From assembly GCA_030544165.1 (NCBI GenBank), contig JAUNRP010000079.1, positions 1 to 8,684 of the forward strand: a DNA stretch of 8,684 nucleotides, read 5' to 3'. Under the pieces are notes generated by a model, which saw nothing but the letters and a program-made list of their open reading frames with translations, was not told the origin of the DNA and did no database searches. How positions within the stretch are numbered: position 1 is the stretch's first letter; each line of letters opens with the position of its first letter. This document shows positions 1-6,200 of this stretch, piece by piece. Origin of the DNA: a bacterium (GTDB lineage: Bacteria; Actinomycetota; Actinomycetes; Actinomycetales; Actinomycetaceae). Position numbers and translations under genes: made by a program.

Positions 1-45
1 GGCCCCGGCCCCGGCCCGGGTCCAACCTCCGAGAACACCCCCGAG

Positions 46-62
46 CCCCCCCCCCCCCCCCC
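46..62. repeat. 17-base C homopolymer tract
   Basis: Positions 46-62 are seventeen consecutive C. The last bases of the tract also form one arm of the hairpin at 57-94. Such runs are prone to slippage in replication and to miscalling in sequencing, so the exact length is uncertain. Confidence 0.8.
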
Positions 63-94
63 GCGGGCCTAGCGCCCCCCCCGCCCGCGGGGGG
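57..94. repeat. Perfect 12-bp inverted repeat, possible terminator hairpin
   Basis: CCCCCCGCGGGC at 57-68 is the exact reverse complement of GCCCGCGGGGGG at 83-94, leaving a 14-base loop (69-82). An all-GC 12-bp stem would be very stable as RNA or DNA. No U-rich tail follows on either strand, so it is not a classical intrinsic terminator. Tail-less hairpins can act at gene ends in actinobacteria, and a reading frame that ends at TAG 70-72 lies in the loop. Its role is therefore open: end of an upstream gene, a regulatory leader, or chance in GC-saturated DNA. Confidence 0.5.
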
Positions 95-97
95 CTT

Positions 98-151
98 CAG
101 ATTGGGGGGGGGGGGCGCCAGAGGGGGCGCCCCCACACCAAAATCTGGCGC
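98..151. repeat. Nested, competing inverted repeats
   Basis: Several pairings overlap. GGGGGCGCC at 111-119 is the exact reverse complement of GGCGCCCCC at 126-134 (6-base loop). GCGCCAGA at 115-122 is the exact reverse complement of TCTGGCGC at 144-151. CAGATT at 98-103 pairs with AATCTG at 142-147. GGGGGCGCCCCC at 123-134 is itself a perfect palindrome. The first two pairings share bases and cannot form together, so the region could switch between folds. GCGCCCCCCCC at 72-82 could also pair with the G tract (108-118), linking this element to the hairpin at 57-94. Confidence 0.5.
104..115. repeat. 12-base G homopolymer tract
   Basis: Positions 104-115 are twelve consecutive G. They sit about 180 bases upstream of the start codon and between the two main inverted repeats. 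Together with the G runs at 89-94 and 123-127 they make the + strand a candidate G-quadruplex former. Confidence 0.8.
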
Positions 152-282
152 ACCCTCACGGTGGAGGGCGGGACGGAGGGGTGAGGCGCGGCCACCTGCG
201 CTGACGTAGTGTGAAAGGTAGCCCTCAACGCAGTCCGGGACCCATCCCGCGCACAGCCCGAGGCAACCCCAGCCGTCTGCGC

Positions 283-290
283 GAAGGAGG
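283..290 (+). promoter_or_regulatory. Ribosome binding site for the glucan synthase
   Basis: GAAGGAGG is a near-perfect complement of the 3' end of 16S rRNA. It lies four bases before the GTG at 295. The spacing is slightly short, but no other start codon in the frame has a comparable site, so this element decides the start. Confidence 0.8.
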
Positions 291-294
291 TCCG

Positions 295-3200
295 GTGAGC
301 CCGCGATCACCGGGTGTGAACCCTCTCCCGAGGCGCAGCCGCGCGCCGTGGGATGACGAATCGGTGATCCGCGGACCCCGCTTCTCCGAGGAGCAACTGG
401 CCCGCCACGCCCACGCCCTCGCGGACTCCCACCTGACCCTCCGCAAGGCCACGCCCGTGGTCTCCCTCCTCAACCGGATGCGGGAGAACGTGCGGGTGCT
501 CGCCGCCAACTATGACGCGGTCATGGCGGGCAACCCCACGGAGGAGCCGATCTCCCCGGCGGCGGAGTGGTTCGTGGACAACTTCCACGCGATCGAACGC
601 CAGGCCCAGCTCGTCCGCCGGGACCTCCCCCAGAGCTACTTCCGCCTGCTCCCCAAGCTCGGGCCGGGCTTCCTGGAGGGCCACCCGCGCATGTTCGGGA
701 TCATGTGGGCGTACGTGGCCCACACGGACTCGGCGTTCGATCCGGACCAGCTCGCCCGCTACATCCAGGCCTACTCCTCCCGCTCCCCCCTCGAGCTCGG
801 CGAGCTCTGGGCCGCGGCCATCAACCTCCGCATCCTCCTGGTGGAGAACGCCCGCCGGATCTCCACGGGGATCGTGACCGCCGGCCGCGAGCGCATCCGC
901 GCCAACCAGCTCGCGGACCAGCTCCTCGGCATCGCCACCACCAACCAACCCCCGCTCTCCCTGGACCAGGCATTCCCGGGCTGGCGCACCCACGAACCCA
1001 CCCTCCCGTTCGCCGTCCAGCTCATGCGCCGCCTCTCCGAGGGGCCTGCGGCGGAGGCGGTCACCTGGATCCACCAGAAGCTCGCCGACCGCGGCCTGGA
1101 TCCGGAGGCCGCCGTCCAACTCGAGCTTGCCAAGCAGTCGCGCGCCACGTTCACCATGCGCAACATCGTGGTCTCGCTGCGCCGCCTGGACGATGTGGAC
1201 TGGGAGGCCTGGCTGGAGACCGTCTCCGCCGTGGAGCGCGAGCTGCGCCGCACGCCCGGCTACGCGGACCAGGACTTCGCCACCCGCAACCTGCACCGCT
1301 CCCAGATCGAGCGCCTGGCCCGCGGCTCCGATCAGGACGAGCTCACCATCACCCGCCGCGCCGCCCGGTTCGCCGCGGAGGGCATGGACGAGGTGGGCCA
1401 GCACGTGGGCTACTGGCTCCTGGACCGCGGCGCCCCCCTCCTCGAGGACGCGATCGGCTACCGCCCACGCCCCCGCGAACGCCTCATCGCCGCCGTCCAG
1501 CGCGCCGGCGTGGGCGGCTACGTGGCGGCAGTCGTGTTCGCAACGCTCGCCCTCACCGCACTCGCCACCTGGTCCATCACGACGGCGTGGGCCGGGCTGG
1601 CCCCATGGCCCTCCCTCCTGCTCGGGGTACTTCTCGCCCTGCCGATCTCCGAGTTCGTGGTGGCCCGCCTCGGCACCCGCCTCACCCGGCTGATCCCCTC
1701 CTATCCCATGCCCGAGCTGCGCCTGGACGAGGGCGTGCCGGAGGAGTACCGCACGCTCGTGGTGGTGCCCACCATGATCACCTCGAAGGACGCGGTGAGG
1801 GAGACCCTCGAGACGCTCGAGACCCACTTCCTCGGCAATGACACAGGCGAGATCTACTTCGCCGCCGCCACGGACTGGGGGGACTCCCAGACCCAACTGA
1901 CCCAAGCGGATCTGGACCTGCTGGAGGAGGTGCGCTCCGGCGTCGGGGAACTGAACGCGAGTTATGGGGAGCGGTTCCTGCTCTTCCACCGCGAGCGCCG
2001 CTGGAACGAGCGCGAGGGCGTGTGGATGGGCTGGGAGCGCAAGCGCGGGAAGCTCGAGGAGCTGAACCGCGTGCTGCGCGGGGACGCCACCACCTCCATC
2101 ACCACCATCGAGGGCCGGATCCCCGGGCCGTTCCGCTACGTGATCACCCTGGATGCGGACACCAAGCTCCCGCGCACGGCCGCCAAGCGCCTCGTGGGCA
2201 AGATCGCGCACCCGCTGAACGCCGCGCACTTCGCCTCGGATGACCCCAAGGCGGCCGTGATCCGCGGCTACACCATCCTCCAGCCGCGCGTGACCCCGAG
2301 CCTCCCCGCGGATGAGGAGACCAGCTCCTTCCAGCTCCTCTACTCCACCCGCCAGGGCTTCGATTCCTACACGTTCGCCGTGGCGGACCTCTACCAGGAC
2401 CTCTTCGATGAGGGCTCATTCGCCGGCAAGGGCATCTACGAACTCGAGCCGCTGGAGCGCGCGCTCGCCGGGGAGATCCCGGAGAACGCCGTGCTCTCCC
2501 ACGATCTGCTGGAGGGCAACTACTCCCGCTCCGGGTACGTCTCGGACGTGGAGGTGGTGGAGGAGCACCCCACCTCCTACGGGGTCCACCTCTCCCGCGT
2601 GCACCGCTGGACGCGCGGGGACTGGCAGCTCCTCCCGTGGATCGCGGGCCGCCGCAGTCGGCGGATGTCCGGGCTCGGCCGCTGGAAGATGGTGGACAAC
2701 CTCCGCCGCTCCCTCGCCCCCATCCTCGGCGTCATCAGCATCCTGGTGGGGGCCTTCCTGCTTCAAACCGGCCCGCTCGGCGCCTGGGTGGGCGTGGTGG
2801 CCGCCACCGTGGTCCTCCCCCAGCTCCTCCCCGCACTCCGCTCGCTCCTGGGCATGCGCCGCGGGTTCACGGTGCGCAGCCAGGTGCGCGCCGTCACGCG
2901 GGACATCTCCCAGGGCCTCTCCGTGGGCCTCCTGGACTTCACCTTCCTCGCCCACACCGCCGCCGCGATGGTGGACGCGATCGCCCGCACCCTCTGGCGC
3001 CTCGGCATCTCGCGCACAAACCTCCTCGAGTGGACCACCGCCGCCGCCGCGGGCCGCTCCGCCAAGGGCGGCCTCCCCTGGTTCGCCCGCAGCATGGCGC
3101 CGGGCCTCATCCCGCCCGCGGTCCTCGGGATCGCCACCATCCTCAACCCGGACCTCTCCGGCGCCACCCTGGTCCCCCTCGTCCTCTGGATGCTCGCGCC

Positions 3201-6200
3201 CGTGGCCGCGTGGCTCATCTCCCGCCCGGTGGAGAAGGTGGAGCGCTCCGCCTCCCGTGAGACCGGCGCCCAGCTCCGCGCCATCGCCCGCCGCACGTGG
3301 CGCTACTTCGAGGTGTTCGTGGGCCCGGAGAGCTCCGACCTCCCGCCGGACAACTTCCAGGAGGACCCCGCCGACCGCGTGGCCCACCGCACCTCCCCCA
3401 CCAACATCGGCATGTACTACCTCTCCGCCGTGGCCGCCCGCGACCTCGGCTGGATCGGCTGGGCGGACCTCACCGACCGCCTCTTCGCCACCATCCGCAC
3501 CCAGATCTCGCTCGACCACTACCGCGGCCACCTCTTCAACTGGTACGACACCGCCACCACCCGCCCCCTCAACCCCCGCTACATCTCCTCCGTGGACTCC
3601 GGCAACCTCGCCGGCCACCTCATCGCGCTCGCCAACGCGTGCACCGAACTCGCCACCCACAACCCCATTTCCGACGACGTGCGCCCGGGTGTGCTGGACA
3701 CGCTCACCTGCGCAGCGGAGTCGGGTGGGGGCGCGGCCCCCGATCTGGCCGGGCTGCGTCAGGCGGTGGCGGCTGTTCCTGTGGGCGCCGGCCGGGACGC
3801 GGAGCAGGCTGCGTGGGAGGAGGTGCTCGCCGTCGTCGTCGGGATGGAGGAGCGAGCACCAGCGGGAAGTGACGTGCGGGACTGGCTGGTTGCTGTGGCC
3901 GGGACGGTGCGTTCGCGGCTGCGGGACCTGCGGCTGACGGAGGGCGAGCGGGAGGCGGCGCGGACGCGGCTGCGCTGGGTGGAGGCCGAGGCGCGGCGCG
4001 AGGTGGAGGCGATGGACTTCCGGCTCGTGTTCGATGACGAACGGGAGTTGCTCTCCGTGGGGTTCAACCCGGACACGGAGGAGTTGGACGCGGCCACCTA
4101 CGATCTGCTGGCGAGTGAGTGCCGGCTCGCCTCGTTCGTGGGGATCGCGAAGGGGGACCTGCGGACCAAGCACTGGGGCCGGCTCGGCCGCGGGCTGACG
4201 GCGGTGGAGGGGCGGGCCACGCTGCTCTCGTGGTCCGGATCGATGTTCGAGTACCTGATGCCGGCGCTCGTGATGCGTTCGCCGGCGGGAGGGCTGCTGG
4301 CCACCACGATGGAGCGGGTGGTGGCGCGGCAGCGGGAGTACGGGGAGGAGCTCGGGATCCCGTGGGGCGTCTCCGAATCGGGCTTCAACGCGCGGGATAG
4401 GGAGCTCAACTACCAGTACAGCCCGTTCGGGGTGCCGGGGCTCGGGATCGTGCGCGGGCTGGCGGACAACGTGGTGATCGCGCCGTACGCCACGGGGCTC
4501 GCGGCGCAGCTCGATCCGGAGGCGGCGCTGGAGAACTACCGGGCGCTCGAGGAGTTCGGGGCGCGCGGGCGGTACGGGTACTACGAGGCGGTGGACTTCA
4601 CGCCCGAGCGGCTGCGGCGCGGGGAGCGCTGCGCGGTGGTCAAGAACTACATGGCGCACCACTCCGGGATGACGATCGTGGCCATCCACAACGTGCTCAC
4701 CGGCGGCACCATGCGCGAATGGTTCCACTGCGAGCCGATGGTGCGCGCGGCCGAGCTGCTGCTCCACGAGGCCGAGCCCCGCGTGGCGCCGGTGGTGCAC
4801 GCGCGCACGGACGAGCTGGATCCGGCCCGCGAGCGCAAGGTGCGTGCGGTCACGCCCACCACGGACCGCCGGTTCGTGGGGGCGGCGCTGGACCGGCGGA
4901 CGATCGGGGCGCTCTCGAACGGCCGGCTGACTCTGACGGCCACGCCGGTGGGTGGGACGCACGTGCGATGGAACGGGGTGGCGCTCACGCGGTGGCACCC
5001 GGACCTCACCACGGACTCCTCCGGGGTGGCGCTCTTCATCCGGGACCGGGCCAGCGGGGCGTTCCACATCCCCACCGAGTACCCGCTGTTCGAGGGCGGG
5101 GCCACCACCACGGCCCTGTTCGCGGAGGACTCGATCCTCTTCCACCGCACGGAGAACCGGGTGACCACCGCGCTCGAGCACCACATCTCCCCGGAGGCGG
5201 ACGTGTGGGTGCAGGAGGTCACCGTGCGCAACCAGGGGCCGGCCACGGTGGACCTGGAGGTCACCTCCGCCGCCGAGCTCGCCCTGGCCCGCCCCGGCGA
5301 CGACGACGCCCACCCCGCCTTCTCCAAGATGTTCGTGCGCACCGAGTTCAGGGACGGCGTGCTCCTGGCCACCCGCCGCCAACGCTCCTCCTCCGATCCG
5401 GAGGTGTGGGTGGCGCAGTTTGTGACCGCGGCGGAGGAGCCGGGGATCGTGGGGCCGGATCCCGATGCGGGCGTGGGCGTGGAGACGGACGGGCGTGCGT
5501 TCATCGGGCGCGGGCGGTCCCTGCGGAACCCGGCGCAGGTGATTGGGCGGTTGGAGCCGAGTGGCACCACTGGGTACGTGATGGAGCCGGTGCTCTCGCT
5601 GACCGTGCCGCTGGCGGTGCCGGCCGCGGGGCGGGGCGGGTTCCACCTGTGGACCGCGGTGGCTGCGAGCGAGGAAGATGTGCTGCGGCTGGTGGACCAG
5701 CACCGCTCGGCCGGGGCGTTCGAGCGGTTGAAGGCACTCGCGTTCACCACCGCGCAGGGACAGCTCCGCCACCTGGGGATCACCCCCAACGAGGCGGCCA
5801 TGTTCCAGAGCCTGGCCGGTGTGGTGCTCTACCCGGATCCGGCCATGCGGGCGTCCGCCGAGGTGCTGGAGTCGGCCGGATCGCAGGCGGACCTGTGGGC
5901 ACTCGGGATCTCCGGGGACCTGCCGATCGTGGTGGTGCGGATCGATGACGAGGAGGACATCGATCTGGTCCGCCAGGCCGTGCGGGCGTTCGAGTACCTG
6001 CGGCTCCACCGGATCGCGGCAGACCTGGTGCTGCTGGCGGAGCGGGGCGGATACTTGGCCGGGCTGCAGCGGCGGCTCGAGGAGTTGGCGGGCTCCATCC
6101 AGCCGCGCACGGGGAACCCGGACTCCACGGGGCACGTGTTCGTGGTGCGTCGGGACCTGGCGCCGGTTGCTGCGTTGGATGCGCTGTTCGGGGCCGCAGC

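Larger units (their letters stand above)
1..294. other. Upstream non-coding region with homopolymers and inverted repeats
   Basis: No convincing gene is seen here. Positions 1-20 are made of GGCCCC-like units. Positions 46-151 hold a C tract, a G tract and stacked inverted repeats (separate entries). Positions 152-282 are plain leader sequence. One in-frame stop (TGA at 202-204) closes the synthase frame upstream, so the synthase cannot begin before 205. I could not identify a convincing -35/-10 pair: TAGTGT at 207-212 fits a loose actinobacterial -10 (TANNNT), but nothing resembling TTGACA lies 16-19 bases before it. Confidence 0.6.

Noticed and set aside
1..72. C-terminal tail of an upstream gene (frame 1, ending at TAG 70-72, reading GPGPGPGPTSENTPEPPPPPPRA)
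   Set aside because: It is possible, but only 23 residues are visible and they are dictated by GGCCCC units and the C tract. A minus-strand neighbour or no gene at all fits equally well.
207..212. TAGTGT as a promoter -10 element
   Set aside because: It matches only a loose TANNNT pattern, with no supporting -35 at the right distance, so it was not listed as a feature.
211..294. Earlier in-frame GTG start at 211 adding 28 residues
   Set aside because: There is no Shine-Dalgarno sequence before it. The added residues are Pro/Arg-rich with no family similarity that I recognise, and GAAGGAGG directly precedes GTG295.
307..2229. 640-codon minus-strand open frame opposite the N-terminal and GT84 coding part
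   Set aside because: Antisense shadow: low-complexity Gly/Arg/Glu/His composition and no domain, while the + strand frame encodes conserved family motifs throughout.
3661..3900. Possible frameshift where codon usage changes
   Set aside because: The same frame continues without a stop on both sides. The protein resumes family motifs (RLVFDDERELLSVGFN) downstream, so there is no sign of a broken gene.
2312..3937. 541-codon + strand open frame in another phase
   Set aside because: It overlaps the synthase fully, and its product is a Ser/Pro/Arg/Ala-rich string typical of an off-phase reading of GC-rich DNA.
2416..6135. 1239-codon open frame on the minus strand
   Set aside because: It lies wholly antisense to the synthase. 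Its protein is a His/Arg/Pro/Gly-rich mix without any recognisable domain. Such frames arise when one strand has strong G/C third-position bias.
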